DNA from: Yimella lutea
GTDB lineage: Bacteria; Actinomycetota; Actinomycetes; Actinomycetales; Dermatophilaceae
Reading direction: 5' to 3'
NCBI RefSeq assembly: GCF_006715095.1
Contig: NZ_VFMO01000001.1
Coordinates: forward strand, 3,224,001 to 3,288,000
DNA: 64,000 nt
Position numbers and translations under genes: made by a program. How positions within the stretch are numbered: the stretch's first letter is position 1; every line of letters begins with the position of its first letter. This document shows, in pieces, positions 9,275 to 18,699 of this stretch. The notes beneath the pieces were generated by a model. The model made no database searches, was not told the DNA's origin, and was given only the letters and a program-made list of their open reading frames with translations.

Positions 9275-9933
9275 CAACTCCACCGACGCTGAACGACCCG
9301 GCGCAGATCCGCGCGATCGCTAAGCGGTTCGCCGATCAGACGACTCCGCTGACCCGCCAGCGCGTGAACGTCCTGTCAGCTGCCGCCTCGGTCGTCACCC
9401 AGCTACCGGCCGACGAACTCGCGACGTTCGTCCGCTCGAGTGCTCATCTGTCGACCCGACTGCTCGAACTCACCGCGACCCTCGACGCCGCAGGGCGTGC
9501 ATTGCTGGACTACGCCGAGGCGCTGGAACGTCGTCAGACGATCAGCGAGGAGCCCGATTACCTCGACGAGACGATGCCGCGCAGCCTCGACACCGGTTCG
9601 TCGCTGGTCCATCCGCGGGCGTTGCCGACTCATTCGATCTCCGAGCATCTCGTCGGGGCCAAGGCGGACGAAGGCACCGTCACCGGTAGGAGCGCGACCG
9701 AAGCCGTCGAGCACGAACTGGACTTCCTGCGGACCCGGTGCCTGGAGGTGCTGCGCGAGCAGGCCGACCATTGGGTGCATACACAACGCGACGGTGACCC
9801 TTACGAACTCGCCCGCAGCCTCGTCAGCCGACCGGGCGGTCGCAGGATCCGCCCGGCCGGGGAGATCGAGGTGTTCGACAGTGTGGTACCCGTGGAGATC
9901 GACGCACCGAAGGTGCCCCGGATCGGCCGCTGA
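9271..9933 (+). CDS. Hypothetical helical protein, partner of the 9005 gene
   Basis: 220 residues. The first ~100 are a helix-rich, Ala/Leu-rich segment (QIRAIAKRFADQTTPLTRQR, LSTRLLELTATLDAAGRALL) of the kind seen at the N-terminus of type VII-secretion-related proteins. The rest is mixed, with a short helical block (VEHELDFLRTRCLEVLREQA). It has no signal peptide, no membrane segment and no enzyme motif I can name. The GTG start is coupled to the stop of the preceding gene. The pair is inserted between purN and the DUF6350 gene, which are close neighbours in mycobacteria. Function unknown. Confidence 0.6.
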   Translation: MTTPPTLNDPAQIRAIAKRFADQTTPLTRQRVNVLSAAASVVTQLPADELATFVRSSAHLSTRLLELTATLDAAGRALLDYAEALERRQTISEEPDYLDETMPRSLDTGSSLVHPRALPTHSISEHLVGAKADEGTVTGRSATEAVEHELDFLRTRCLEVLREQADHWVHTQRDGDPYELARSLVSRPGGRRIRPAGEIEVFDSVVPVEIDAPKVPRIGR

Positions 9934-9945
9934 CCGGCCTTCGCC

Positions 9946-11172
9946 TCAGCGCAGGCGGCGCCGGTAGTGCACCGCTGTGGCTGCGATCACAGCACCGACC
10001 AGCAACTCCCCCGCGACCCAGAGCGCCGAGGTCATGGCCGGCCCGATGAGGTCGAGTCGGCCCGGGTTCATCCCGGCGCGGCTCCACCACAACAGGATCG
10101 ACACCACCAACGCGCCGAGGCCCGCCGCAGACGATGCCACCTGCAGCTTGCGACCCAGGTGGGTCAGCACGGGCATGGACCACGTGGCGCGCCAACCGAT
10201 GAAGGCGCCGGCCAGTACCGGGATCAGCAGGGCAAGCCGGAAGACTCCCGGCAAGGCACCGGGTTCGGGCAACGCGCCGAGCACCGGGATGCTCGGCAGC
10301 ACGGTGGCCGTCGCCGACGAGGTGCTCAACTCACCCATACCGAGCACAACCGGCGCGCCGGTCAGCCAACCGGTCGCGAACAGGATCAGGTTGGGCAGCG
10401 CCAGCACTTGCGCGAACCACAGCAACGCGATCCCGCTGCCGTGCACATCGAGCAGCGCCGCGACCTTGCCGACCCGGTCGAGCCGCGTCATCACCAGCAC
10501 GAACGTCACCATGGCGCCCGCGGTCAACAGGACGCCGACTCCTTCGATCGCCGGACGCAGCGAGCGTCGGACGTTGAGGTGCAGCCGCTCGGCCAGGTTC
10601 GCTGCCCACGGTAGTTCCACCCCCGTGCCGTCGCGCCGGATCGACCAGATCACTGCGGCAAGCGCGATCAGAATCGCTCCGGGCAGGACGCTCCACCACT
10701 TCACCGGAGCCGATCCGGACAGCGACACGGCGGTGACGCCCAGGCAGGAGATCACGAAGCCAGCAAGAAACGCCAGCGGGGTGCGCTGTTGCTCATCGCC
10801 GGCCGCGTCCGCGTCGTCCAGAGCGCTCTGGACGGGTCGGTAGGCGAACCGGGTGAGCAGCAGAAGCAGGGCGGACAGCAACATCGGCGCGAAGTGCAGA
10901 CCCTCGATCTCGTTGTGCGGCACCGAGATCGAGCCGCGCAGCGTCAGCCCGACCCCGGAGGCGGTGATCGCCAGAGCGTCGGCCCACTGCGTCGAGGTGC
11001 GCGGGTCGAGCGTCCAGGACGCCAGCACCGGCGCGAACAACAGCAGGGCGAAAGCCACCGGAGCGAGCACGCCGTAGCCGAACGCGAGCGCGTACGGCGG
11101 CGCGCCGCGTCCGACGGATCGTCCATCCGATTCGGTGCGGGCAGCAGGAGTGACACGGTCGAGCAGGCTCAT
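9946..11172 (-). CDS. DUF6350 (PerM-like) integral membrane protein
   Basis: 408 residues with about ten hydrophobic segments. The position between purN and sucD is the same as for the M. tuberculosis perM locus, whose product is a cell-division-linked membrane protein; that link is by synteny and family. A conserved-looking loop HNEIEGLHFAPMLLSALLL is present near residue 85. It is convergent with the 9271 gene across a 12-base gap. Mechanism unknown. Confidence 0.8.
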   Translation of the reverse strand: MSLLDRVTPAARTESDGRSVGRGAPPYALAFGYGVLAPVAFALLLFAPVLASWTLDPRTSTQWADALAITASGVGLTLRGSISVPHNEIEGLHFAPMLLSALLLLLTRFAYRPVQSALDDADAAGDEQQRTPLAFLAGFVISCLGVTAVSLSGSAPVKWWSVLPGAILIALAAVIWSIRRDGTGVELPWAANLAERLHLNVRRSLRPAIEGVGVLLTAGAMVTFVLVMTRLDRVGKVAALLDVHGSGIALLWFAQVLALPNLILFATGWLTGAPVVLGMGELSTSSATATVLPSIPVLGALPEPGALPGVFRLALLIPVLAGAFIGWRATWSMPVLTHLGRKLQVASSAAGLGALVVSILLWWSRAGMNPGRLDLIGPAMTSALWVAGELLVGAVIAATAVHYRRRLR

Positions 11173-11236
11173 CGCGAACCATGGTGACGCGGGAGCCCGC
11201 GCAGGCCGTTCAGGCGCGCCGTACCCAAAAGAATCA

Positions 11237-11261
11237 GGCCCGGAGACAGTGTCTCCGGGCC
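11237..11261 (-). terminator. sucCD intrinsic terminator
   Basis: An 11-bp stem (GGCCCGGAGAC / GTCTCCGGGCC) with loop AGT is followed on the minus strand by a T-rich TGATTCTTTT, a textbook rho-independent terminator 15 bases after the sucD stop. Confidence 0.88.
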
Positions 11262-11275
11262 CGACAAGAACTCGG

Positions 11276-12166
11276 TCAGCCGAGGTTCTTCATGATTTCG
11301 CGCATGAGGTCGGCAGTCTCGGACGGCGTCTTGCCGACCTTGACGCCGGCGGCCTCGAGGGCCTCCTGCTTCGCCTGGGCGGTACCGGACGAACCGGACA
11401 CGATCGCACCGGCGTGGCCCATGGTCTTGCCCTCGGGGGCGGTGAAGCCCGCGACGTAACCGACGACCGGCTTGGAGACGTTGTCCTTGATGTACGCCGC
11501 GGCGCGCTCCTCGGCATCGCCACCGATCTCGCCGATCATGACGATCGCGACGGTCTCGGGGTCGGCCTCGAATGCTTCGAGCGCGTCGATGTGGGTGGTG
11601 CCGATGATCGGGTCACCACCGATACCGATAGCGGTGGAGAAGCCGAAGTCCTTCAGCTCGTACATCATCTGGTAGGTCAGGGTGCCAGACTTCGACACCA
11701 GACCGATCTTGCCCGGACCGGCGATGTCGGCCGGGATGATGCCGGCGTTCGACTGTCCGGGGCTGATGATGCCGGGGCAGTTGGGACCGATGATGCGGCT
11801 GGTGCCCTTGTCCTTGCAGTAGTTGAAGAACTCCGCGGAGTCCTTCACCGGGATGCCCTCGGTGATGACCACGATCAGCGGCATCTCGGCGTCCACGGCT
11901 TCGACGACGGCAGCCTTGGCGAACGCCGGCGGCACGAAGACGACCGACACGTTCGCGCCGGTCTCGTCCATGGCTTCCTGCACGGAACCGAAGACCTTGA
12001 CCTGCTTGCCACCGTCGAAATCGACGGTCTGGCCGGCCTTCTTCGGGTTCACGCCACCGACGATGTTCGTGCCCGAGGCGAGCATGCGCGTGGTGTGCTT
12101 CATGCCCTCCGAGCCGGTCATGCCCTGGACGATGACCTTGGAGTCAGCGTTGAGAAAAATCGACAC
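11276..12166 (-). CDS. sucD: Succinyl-CoA synthetase, alpha subunit
   Basis: Catalyses, with SucC, succinyl-CoA + ADP/GDP + Pi to succinate + ATP/GTP. 296 residues. The CoA-binding N-terminus [15 protein letters not shown], the [12 protein letters not shown] segment, and the phosphohistidine loop [12 protein letters not shown] are intact. The GTG start lies 16 bases after the sucC stop, so the two form an operon. Confidence 0.97.
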   Translation of the reverse strand: MSIFLNADSKVIVQGMTGSEGMKHTTRMLASGTNIVGGVNPKKAGQTVDFDGGKQVKVFGSVQEAMDETGANVSVVFVPPAFAKAAVVEAVDAEMPLIVVITEGIPVKDSAEFFNYCKDKGTSRIIGPNCPGIISPGQSNAGIIPADIAGPGKIGLVSKSGTLTYQMMYELKDFGFSTAIGIGGDPIIGTTHIDALEAFEADPETVAIVMIGEIGGDAEERAAAYIKDNVSKPVVGYVAGFTAPEGKTMGHAGAIVSGSSGTAQAKQEALEAAGVKVGKTPSETADLMREIMKNLG

Positions 12167-12182
12167 GAGTCTTCAGTCCTGT

Positions 12183-13364
12183 TCAGTTCGCGGCCAGTTC
12201 GGCGGCCTTGCGGGCAGCGCCGTCCATGGTCTCTTCGATGGTGACCAGCGGGTGGTTGAAGTCGGCGAGGATCTGGCGGCCCTCCACGACGTTGTTGCCG
12301 TCGAGGCGGACGACCAGCGGCTTGCTGGCTTCGTCGCCGAGGGTCTTCAGTGCGCCGACGATGCCGTTGGCGACTGCGTCACAGGCGGTGATTCCGCCGA
12401 AGACGTTGACGAAGACGGACTTGACCTGCTCGTCGTTCAGGATGACGTCGAGGCCGTTGGCCATGACCTCGGCGGAGGCTCCGCCACCGATGTCGAGGAA
12501 GTTGGCCGGCTTCGACTTACCGCCGGTGTGCTCCTCACCGGCGTAGGCAACGACGTCCAGGGTCGACATGACCAGGCCGGCGCCGTTGCCGATGATGCCG
12601 ACGTTGCCGTCGAGCTTGACGTAGTTGAGGTTCATCGCCTTGGCCTTGGCCTCCAGCGGGTCGGCCGCGGCCTTGTCCTCAAGAGCCTCGTGCTCGGGGT
12701 GGCGGAAGTCGGCGTTCGCATCGAGTGAGACCTTGCCGTCGAGAGCGACGATCTCGCCGTCCTCGGTCTTCACCAGCGGGTTGACCTCGACGAGCGTTGC
12801 ATCCTCGCCCGAGTAGACCTCCCACAGCTTCTGCAGGACGGGGACGATCTTCGCGCCGGTCTCGGCGTCGAAGCCGGCCTCGTCGACGATTTCCTTCGCC
12901 TTGGCCTCGTCGATGCCGACGTTGGGGTCGACGTTCACCTTGGCCAGAGCTTCCGGTCGCTCCACAGCGAGCTGCTCGATGTCCATGCCGCCCTCCTTGG
13001 AGCACATGGCCAGGTAGCTGCGGTTCGCACGGTCGAGCAGGATCGAGAAGTAGTACTCCTCGGCGATCTTCGCGCCCTGGGCGATCATCACGGTGCCGAC
13101 GGTGTGGCCCTTGATGTCCATGCCGAGGATCTGCTCGGCATACTGCTCCGCCTCGTCGGCGGTCTTGGCGACCTTCACGCCGCCGGCCTTGCCGCGTCCA
13201 CCGGTCTTGACCTGGGCCTTGACGACGGTCACACCGCCGGACTTGGCTCCGATCTCCTCGGCAGCTGCCTTGGCCTCAGCCGCAGTCGTGGCGGTCTTGG
13301 CGGCCAGGACCGGGACGCCGTGCGCCTCGAACATGTCTCGCGCTTGGTACTCGAAAAGATCCAC
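12183..13364 (-). CDS. sucC: Succinyl-CoA synthetase, beta subunit
   Basis: ATP-grasp subunit, 393 residues from the GTG at 13364, giving the family start [19 protein letters not shown]. Other signatures are [23 protein letters not shown] and the C-terminal NIFGG-like [12 protein letters not shown]. An AGAGGA site precedes the start. Longer upstream frames run into the gap beyond the gene and lack family similarity. A B12-binding protein gene ends 49 bases upstream and may share the transcript. Confidence 0.97.
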   Translation of the reverse strand: MDLFEYQARDMFEAHGVPVLAAKTATTAAEAKAAAEEIGAKSGGVTVVKAQVKTGGRGKAGGVKVAKTADEAEQYAEQILGMDIKGHTVGTVMIAQGAKIAEEYYFSILLDRANRSYLAMCSKEGGMDIEQLAVERPEALAKVNVDPNVGIDEAKAKEIVDEAGFDAETGAKIVPVLQKLWEVYSGEDATLVEVNPLVKTEDGEIVALDGKVSLDANADFRHPEHEALEDKAAADPLEAKAKAMNLNYVKLDGNVGIIGNGAGLVMSTLDVVAYAGEEHTGGKSKPANFLDIGGGASAEVMANGLDVILNDEQVKSVFVNVFGGITACDAVANGIVGALKTLGDEASKPLVVRLDGNNVVEGRQILADFNHPLVTIEETMDGAARKAAELAAN

Positions 13365-13413
13365 GCGGAATCCATCCTCTTCTCGGGGTTCAAAGGGATT
13401 TCCGCCTCGCACT

Positions 13414-13878
13414 CTAGCCCTCGGCTGTGACGCCGCCCACGTGGGTCCGAGTCCATTCCACGATGTCCGTGGTGGTTGCGCCGGGAGTGAAAACTGTGGC
13501 GACTCCGAGACCTTCCAGGGCCGGGATGTCCTCCTCGGGGATGATGCCGCCACCGAACACCACGATGTCTTCGGCATCCTTGGCCGCGAGCAGTTTCATC
13601 ACCTCGGCGAACAACGTCATGTGCGCTCCCGAGAGCACCGACATTCCGATGGCGTCGGCGTCCTCCTGGATCGCCGCCTCGACGATCTGCGCGGGCGTCT
13701 GGTGCAGGCCGGTGTAGATGACCTCCATGCCGGCGTCACGCAGGGCACGGGCCACAACCTTTGCACCGCGGTCATGTCCGTCGAGCCCGGGCTTGGCCAC
13801 GACGACACGCAACGGGGAAACAGCCTGATCAGCCGTGGACTCGGGAGAAACTGCTGCGGACGGCGCCGAATCGTTCAT
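13414..13878 (-). CDS. Stand-alone cobalamin-binding protein (methylmalonyl-CoA mutase C-terminal type)
   Basis: 154 residues; after a ~20-residue flexible start it is a complete B12-binding Rossmann domain. The lower-ligand motif DGHDRG (DxHxxG), the SVLSGAH (SxL) motif and a GG loop (VVFGGGI) are all present. It resembles the small C-terminal domain of methylmalonyl-CoA mutase without the TIM-barrel. Located just upstream of sucCD, whose substrate succinyl-CoA is the mutase product. Partner enzyme not in the window. A TACGCT -10 element sits 7 bases before the ATG, suggesting a leaderless transcript. Confidence 0.88.
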   Translation of the reverse strand: MNDSAPSAAVSPESTADQAVSPLRVVVAKPGLDGHDRGAKVVARALRDAGMEVIYTGLHQTPAQIVEAAIQEDADAIGMSVLSGAHMTLFAEVMKLLAAKDAEDIVVFGGGIIPEEDIPALEGLGVATVFTPGATTTDIVEWTRTHVGGVTAEG

Positions 13879-13885
13879 GCTCTCA

Positions 13886-13891
13886 AGCGTA
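13886..13891 (-). promoter_or_regulatory. -10 element of the B12-binding protein gene
   Basis: Minus-strand TACGCT, 7 bases from the ATG at 13878. Same spacing as purN and two other genes in the window; suggests leaderless start. Confidence 0.4.
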
Positions 13892-13951
13892 GACCTGCGG
13901 GCGGGTCCAATCGCATTGTGGTGTTGTTCACAGATTTTCTTGGGGATTGGA

Positions 13952-14998
13952 ATGTCACGGGATGATCACGGTACGGTGTTCCCCGCTCGGCCCCCCGAAG
14001 AGAAGAAGTTGGTCCCTGTTTTGACTCGTTACAAAGGGCGGCACCGCCAGTCCGGTCCCTCGTTCATCAAGCGAGGGAAGGTCATCCTCCCGACGACGGC
14101 CGTTGTTGCCGGTGCTGTGGCTGCGGGGGCGGTCAGCACGGCGAACGGGGCCACCTACGCCACGGGGCCGACGACCGTCGGCACCGTCGAAGCGGTGAAC
14201 TCGTGGACCGTCACAGCGCAGAACCAGTCGGTGTCGCGCAGCGCGACCCGCGCTTCTGCCGCGGTCGACGCCAAGGTGAGGGCGGCCGTCACGGCCCGCG
14301 CCAAGGCCAAGACTGCCGCCCAGACACGGGCGAAGACGCTCAAGGCCACCGCGAAGCAGAAGGCCGCGGTCGCGGCCATGAGCACGGCCACCACCGCACG
14401 CGACCACGTCGAACCGCCGAAGGCCCTTGCGGCGCCGCGCCTCGAGCAGCAGCCGACGCGTCAGGCGGCCACCGGCCTGCCGGCGCCCACCCAGCAGTAC
14501 GGCGCCTCCGCCGGCAACGGCCCGGTGAGCTCGACAGCTCGTGCGCCGGAGCGGGCCACCGGTGCACCGGCAGCTGTCAACACCAACAGCGGTGGTTACG
14601 TCTGCCCGATCGCCGGCTGCGCAGGTGTCTTCACCTCCGGCTTCGGCTACCGCAACTCCCCCGGCGGCATCGGCTCCACGAACCACGGCGGTATCGACCT
14701 GTCGGTCCCGGTGGGCACCCCGCTGCGCTCGATGTCGTCCGGCACCGTGACCGCTGTCGGTTGGTACGGCGGCCAGGGCATGCGCGTCAACATCGACTTC
14801 GGCAATGGTGTGAGCGCGGTCTACGCGCACATGTCCGGCTTCGCGGTCAGCCCGGGCCAGCAGGTCGCTGCCGGCCAGATGATCGGCTGGTCCGGCAACA
14901 CCGGCAACTCCACCGGCCCGCACCTGCACCTCGAGATCCACATCGGCGGTGTGGCGATCAACCCGTACGGCTGGCTGTCCGCGCGCGGCCTGCTCTGA
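13952..14998 (+). CDS. M23 family metallopeptidase (LytM-type)
   Basis: Peptidoglycan endopeptidase, 348 residues from the ATG at 13952 (GGGGATTGGA upstream). Residues ~45-70 form a membrane/signal segment ([20 protein letters not shown]). A Lys/Ala-rich helical linker follows, then a C-terminal LytM domain with all zinc and catalytic residues: the H and D of [10 protein letters not shown], and HLHLEIH. Same position next to sucC and pcrA as in other Actinobacteria. Later GTG starts in the first 25 codons are possible. Confidence 0.88.
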   Translation: MSRDDHGTVFPARPPEEKKLVPVLTRYKGRHRQSGPSFIKRGKVILPTTAVVAGAVAAGAVSTANGATYATGPTTVGTVEAVNSWTVTAQNQSVSRSATRASAAVDAKVRAAVTARAKAKTAAQTRAKTLKATAKQKAAVAAMSTATTARDHVEPPKALAAPRLEQQPTRQAATGLPAPTQQYGASAGNGPVSSTARAPERATGAPAAVNTNSGGYVCPIAGCAGVFTSGFGYRNSPGGIGSTNHGGIDLSVPVGTPLRSMSSGTVTAVGWYGGQGMRVNIDFGNGVSAVYAHMSGFAVSPGQQVAAGQMIGWSGNTGNSTGPHLHLEIHIGGVAINPYGWLSARGLL

Positions 14999-15006
14999 TC
15001 TCTCGA

Positions 15007-15046
15007 CGAACAAACCCCATCGCCGTTCGGCGGTGGGGTTTGTTCG
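15007..15046. terminator. Bidirectional terminator between M23 peptidase and pcrA
   Basis: A near-perfect 19-bp inverted repeat (one G-U pair) centred at 15026, followed on the plus strand by a T-rich TTGTTCGTTGTTCT. Serves the plus-strand peptidase gene and probably the convergent pcrA. Confidence 0.85.
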
Positions 15047-15052
15047 TTGTTC

Positions 15053-17482
15053 TCAGATCTTTTCGACCTTGCCGTACCGCAGCGCAAGACGCTTCACGCC
15101 GTAGTCACCGCCGAAGTCGATGTGTGCGATCGTACGATCCCCGCTGCCTTCGAGCCGGACAACGGTGCCCAACCCGAAGGAGTCGCTACTGACACGGTCA
15201 CCTGCGTCGAGTGACGGAATCGGATGATTACCAGGGCTTTTCACACCCGGACGCGCGGCGAGACGGGCGACAGCAGGCGCGGATGACGGACGCATTCCGG
15301 TGGTCGCGACCCGCACCCAGTCGATGAGGTGACGCGGGATCTCGTCGAGGAACCGCGAGGGCGGGTTGTACTGCGGTGCACCCCAGGCGGACCGCACCTC
15401 CGCCCGCGAAATGTGCAATCTCTGTCTTGCTCGGGTGATGCCGACGTAGGCGAGCCGGCGTTCTTCCTCGAGTTCCTTCGGATCACCCAGAGCCCGCATA
15501 TGCGGGAACGTGCCGTCCTCCATCCCGGTGAGAAACACGACCGGGAACTCCAGGCCCTTCGCGGTGTGCAGAGTCATCAGCGTGACGACGCCTTTGTCGT
15601 TCTCGTCACCCTTCGGGATCTCGTCGGCGTCGGCCACCAGCGAGACCTGCTCGAGGAAGTCCTCCAGCGACCCTTCGGGATAAGACTCGTCGAATTCCCT
15701 TGCGACTGCGACCAGTTCGGCGAGGTTCTCGATACGAGTCTCGTCCTGCGGGTCATGGCTGGCACGGAGTTCGGCGAGATAGCCGGACTTGTCGAGGATC
15801 ACCTCGAGCAGGTCGCCGATGCCGTTGCCCTCGGTCTCGCGGGCCATCCGGAACTGTTCGAGGATCGAGGTGAAGTTCTCGATCGCGGCCACCGATCGGG
15901 TGGCGATGCCGGGGGCGTCCGCCGCTCGGCCGAGCGCGGCGATGAAAGTGATCCGTTCACGCTCGGCGAGCGCGGAGACGCAGCCTTCGGCACGGTCACC
16001 GATGCCGCGCTTGGGAGTGTTGAGGATGCGGCGCAGGTTAACCGTGTCGAGCGGATTGGAGACGACGCGCAGATAGGCGAGCGCGTCCTTGACCTCCTTG
16101 CGTTCGTAGAAGCGGGTGCCGCCGACGACCTTGTACGGCAGCCCGACGCGCACGAACACTTCTTCCAACGCACGTGACTGAGCGTTAGTGCGGTAGAACA
16201 CGGCGACGTCACCCGGACGCACCCCATGGTCGTCACCGAGCGTGTCGATGGTGCGGGCCACGAAGGCCGCCTCGTCGTGTTCGGAGTCGGCGACGTAGCC
16301 GGTGATCATCGACCCGTCACCGGAGTCGGTCCAGAGGTTCTTCGGGCGGCGTCCTTCGTTCTTCTCAATGACCGCGTTGGCCGCCTGCAGGATGGTCTGC
16401 GTCGAGCGGTAGTTCTGCTCCAGCAAGATGGTGCGTGCGTCCGGGTAGTCCTGCTCGAACTCCACGATGTTGCGGATCGTCGCGCCGCGGAAGGCGTAGA
16501 TCGACTGGTCGGCGTCACCGACGACACAGAGTTCGGCGGGCGGCACCTGACCGACGGCCGGATCGTCCGTACCGTGCCCGACCAACTCCTTCACCAGTTG
16601 GTACTGCGCGTGGTTGGTGTCCTGGTACTCATCGACCAGCACGTGCCGGAAACGGCGGTGGTAGTACTCGGCGACGTCCGGAAAGGCCTGCAGCACATGG
16701 ACGGTGGTCATGATGAGGTCGTCGAAGTCGAGCGCGTTCGCCTGCCGCAGGCGGCGTTGGTACATCGTGTACGCCTCCGCGAGCATCCGCTCCTGATGCG
16801 TGCCCTCCCCCACCTGTCCGGCGTAGGTCTCCTCGTCGATCAACTCGTTCTTGAGGTTGCTCACCTGGTGGCTGAAGGAGCGCGGCGGGAAACGCTTGGG
16901 GTCGAGATCCATGTCGCGCATGACCATCGCCATCAGTCGCTGGCTGTCGGCCGCGTCGTAGATGGAGAAGGTCGACTTCAGACCGACCTTCGTCGCCTCG
17001 CGGCGCAAGATGCGCACGCACGCGGAGTGGAAGGTGGACACCCACATCATCTTGGCGGCCGGGCCGACCAGCGCCTCGACGCGTTCGCGCATCTCGGCGG
17101 CGGCCTTGTTGGTGAAGGTGATGGCGAGAATCTGACCGGGCTGGACGCCACGCGCACCCATCAGGTGCGCGATGCGGTGGGTGAGCACGCGTGTCTTGCC
17201 GGAGCCGGCACCGGCGACGATCAGCAACGGCGAGCCGTGGTGCAGCACGGCTTCCTTCTGCTGGGGGTTGAGTCCCTCGATCAGCGACTCGGGGTCACGC
17301 ATGGTCGGACGGTTCGGCCGCTCCCGGGGTTGTTCGGGCGCGTCGTGGCCCAGGCTCGCCCAGGTGGGGACGCCGTGCTCGTCGACGTCCGTCGTCGCGC
17401 CGGAGGAACCGGGCGCGCGGTGCGGTGACGCCGAATCGGGGGTCAGGCCGGGCAGGGGAAGGTCGTCGAACAGGCTGCTCAT
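15053..17482 (-). CDS. pcrA: ATP-dependent DNA helicase PcrA/UvrD
   Basis: Superfamily 1A 3'-5' helicase for repair and replication-conflict resolution. 809 residues from MSSLFDDLPLPG. Walker A GAGSGKT at 91-97, TFTNKAAAEMRERV (Ia), DEYQDTN (II), GDADQSIYAFRGA (III), QNYRST (IV), and TMHTAKGLEFPVVF-type motif V with VGITRARQRL (VI) are all present. The C-terminus has the Tudor-like region seen in PcrA (DRVSSDSFGLGTVV). The start at 17482 was preferred over 17515 because it begins the family's MSSLFD sequence. Confidence 0.96.
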   Translation of the reverse strand: MSSLFDDLPLPGLTPDSASPHRAPGSSGATTDVDEHGVPTWASLGHDAPEQPRERPNRPTMRDPESLIEGLNPQQKEAVLHHGSPLLIVAGAGSGKTRVLTHRIAHLMGARGVQPGQILAITFTNKAAAEMRERVEALVGPAAKMMWVSTFHSACVRILRREATKVGLKSTFSIYDAADSQRLMAMVMRDMDLDPKRFPPRSFSHQVSNLKNELIDEETYAGQVGEGTHQERMLAEAYTMYQRRLRQANALDFDDLIMTTVHVLQAFPDVAEYYHRRFRHVLVDEYQDTNHAQYQLVKELVGHGTDDPAVGQVPPAELCVVGDADQSIYAFRGATIRNIVEFEQDYPDARTILLEQNYRSTQTILQAANAVIEKNEGRRPKNLWTDSGDGSMITGYVADSEHDEAAFVARTIDTLGDDHGVRPGDVAVFYRTNAQSRALEEVFVRVGLPYKVVGGTRFYERKEVKDALAYLRVVSNPLDTVNLRRILNTPKRGIGDRAEGCVSALAERERITFIAALGRAADAPGIATRSVAAIENFTSILEQFRMARETEGNGIGDLLEVILDKSGYLAELRASHDPQDETRIENLAELVAVAREFDESYPEGSLEDFLEQVSLVADADEIPKGDENDKGVVTLMTLHTAKGLEFPVVFLTGMEDGTFPHMRALGDPKELEEERRLAYVGITRARQRLHISRAEVRSAWGAPQYNPPSRFLDEIPRHLIDWVRVATTGMRPSSAPAVARLAARPGVKSPGNHPIPSLDAGDRVSSDSFGLGTVVRLEGSGDRTIAHIDFGGDYGVKRLALRYGKVEKI

Positions 17483-17602
17483 CTCACCGTCCAGGGTATG
17501 TCGTGCCACCGACAACCCCGAAGTCTGCGCCGATCATCGCAAAAGTGTGCCCAGCACGCGCCGCCCTCACGACATCCCAAACCCCTCGGCGAAAGCGCCG
17601 GA

Positions 17603-17615
17603 TAGCCTCGCCACC
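17603..17615 (+). promoter_or_regulatory. Putative leaderless promoter of the GNAT gene
   Basis: TAGCCT at 17603-17608, then 7 bases, then ATG. No ribosome site. Confidence 0.45.
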
Positions 17616-18131
17616 ATGATCCGCCTGGTCGAACCGTCCGAAGCTCTCCGCGACTCATGGTTTAAGTCGATCGCCGAGTTCGGCGGCGATCATGTGCACG
17701 GCTACTCGATCTTCGGGTTCACCGCAGAGGAGCTCGCTGACCCCGACGGCTTCGGACGGTGGTTGGCACAGCAACGTCGTAACCTCACCGACCCACCGGA
17801 GGGTTTCGTCCCTGCCGCGCTGTACTGGATCGTCGATGACACCGACCCGGATCAGGTGCTGGGCTCGCTCAGCCTCCGCCTCTGCCTCAACGACTTCCTA
17901 CTCGAGGAGGGTGGGCACATCGGCTATGGCGTGCGCCCGTCAGCGCGTCGGCGTGGGGTCGCGACTGCGGCACTCGCTGCCTCGCTCGGCACGGCGCGCG
18001 AGCACGGACTGGCCCGGGTGCTGGTGACCTGCGACGAGGACAACGAGGCTTCACGACGCACGATCGAGCGATGCGGCGGTGTGCTGGAGGACGTGCGCAA
18101 GGACAAGCGCCGCTACTGGATCTCGCTCTAG
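17616..18131 (+). CDS. GNAT family N-acetyltransferase
   Basis: 171 residues, RimJ/RimL-like. The acetyl-CoA pyrophosphate loop is in VRPSARRRGVATAAL (R-R-x-G-V/A), preceded by the beta-4 strand GGHIGYGV. The late segment CDEDNEASRRTIERCGG is typical of GNAT fold beta5-alpha4. The substrate is not predictable. ATG at 17616 gives the usual start MIRLVEPSEA. Longer in-frame extensions overlap pcrA on the other strand and are rejected. Confidence 0.85.
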   Translation: MIRLVEPSEALRDSWFKSIAEFGGDHVHGYSIFGFTAEELADPDGFGRWLAQQRRNLTDPPEGFVPAALYWIVDDTDPDQVLGSLSLRLCLNDFLLEEGGHIGYGVRPSARRRGVATAALAASLGTAREHGLARVLVTCDEDNEASRRTIERCGGVLEDVRKDKRRYWISL

Positions 18132-18132
18132 C

Positions 18133-18182
18133 CGAAAGTCCGCATGACTCGCGGGCCGACTCGCTGAGCGCGCGGACTTTCG
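18133..18182. terminator. Convergent hairpin
   Basis: Inverted repeat CGAAAGTCCGC (18133-18143) / GCGGACTTTCG (18172-18182) lies exactly between the stops of the two convergent genes; a shared terminator is likely. Confidence 0.5.
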
Positions 18183-18183
18183 T

Positions 18184-18633
18184 TCACAGGCGCGGCACGA
18201 GCCAAGCGGCCGTCATGGTCAGGCCCGCGAGCACGAAGCCGCAGATGATCGTGGTGACGAACCCGTCGAAGCCCGAACGGCGGGGTCGAACGACCTCGGG
18301 ATGCATCAGTTCCCGCACCGCGTAGGCAGCGAACCCCAGTCCGAGTGGGACGCCCGCGATCCAGAACCAGTACCAGCGGGTGCCGCGCACCGGTCTCGGC
18401 CCGAAGACGATGAACGCCAAGGCGGCGAGTCCGAACGCCAGGCCCACCGTGCTCGCCGGCGTCCTGCGTTCGAGGCTGAACGATGAGTCCGGGCCGACCT
18501 GCTTGGTCAACCACTCGGTCACCGACCTGCGTTGCAGGTCGGAGGAGTAGGAGGTGTTGTGGTCGACCGAGCCGGCAACGTCCGGGACCTCGATCCAGTG
18601 CGGGTGGTTCGCTCGGTCGAGCCAGACGATCAC
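18184..18633 (-). CDS. Small membrane protein, unknown
   Basis: 149 residues from a GTG at 18633. A ~55-residue polar N-terminal part is followed by three or four hydrophobic segments (TVGLAFGLAALAFIVFG, WYWFWIAGVPLGLGFAAYAV, FVTTIICGFVLAGLTMTAAW). No family recognised. Convergent with the GNAT gene and divergent from the serine hydrolase. Longer upstream frames overlap the hydrolase and are not credible. Confidence 0.6.
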   Translation of the reverse strand: MIVWLDRANHPHWIEVPDVAGSVDHNTSYSSDLQRRSVTEWLTKQVGPDSSFSLERRTPASTVGLAFGLAALAFIVFGPRPVRGTRWYWFWIAGVPLGLGFAAYAVRELMHPEVVRPRRSGFDGFVTTIICGFVLAGLTMTAAWLVPRL

Positions 18634-18699
18634 AGCCCCAGGCCACCTCGCCGACAAGGGAATCGCCGAAGAAGCGTGCGCCCCTGATTGGATGATCCG

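Noticed and set aside
13879..13951. c-di-AMP (ydaO) riboswitch before the M23 peptidase
   Set aside because: The gap is only 73 bases and shared with a divergent gene; too short for that riboswitch and no consensus seen.
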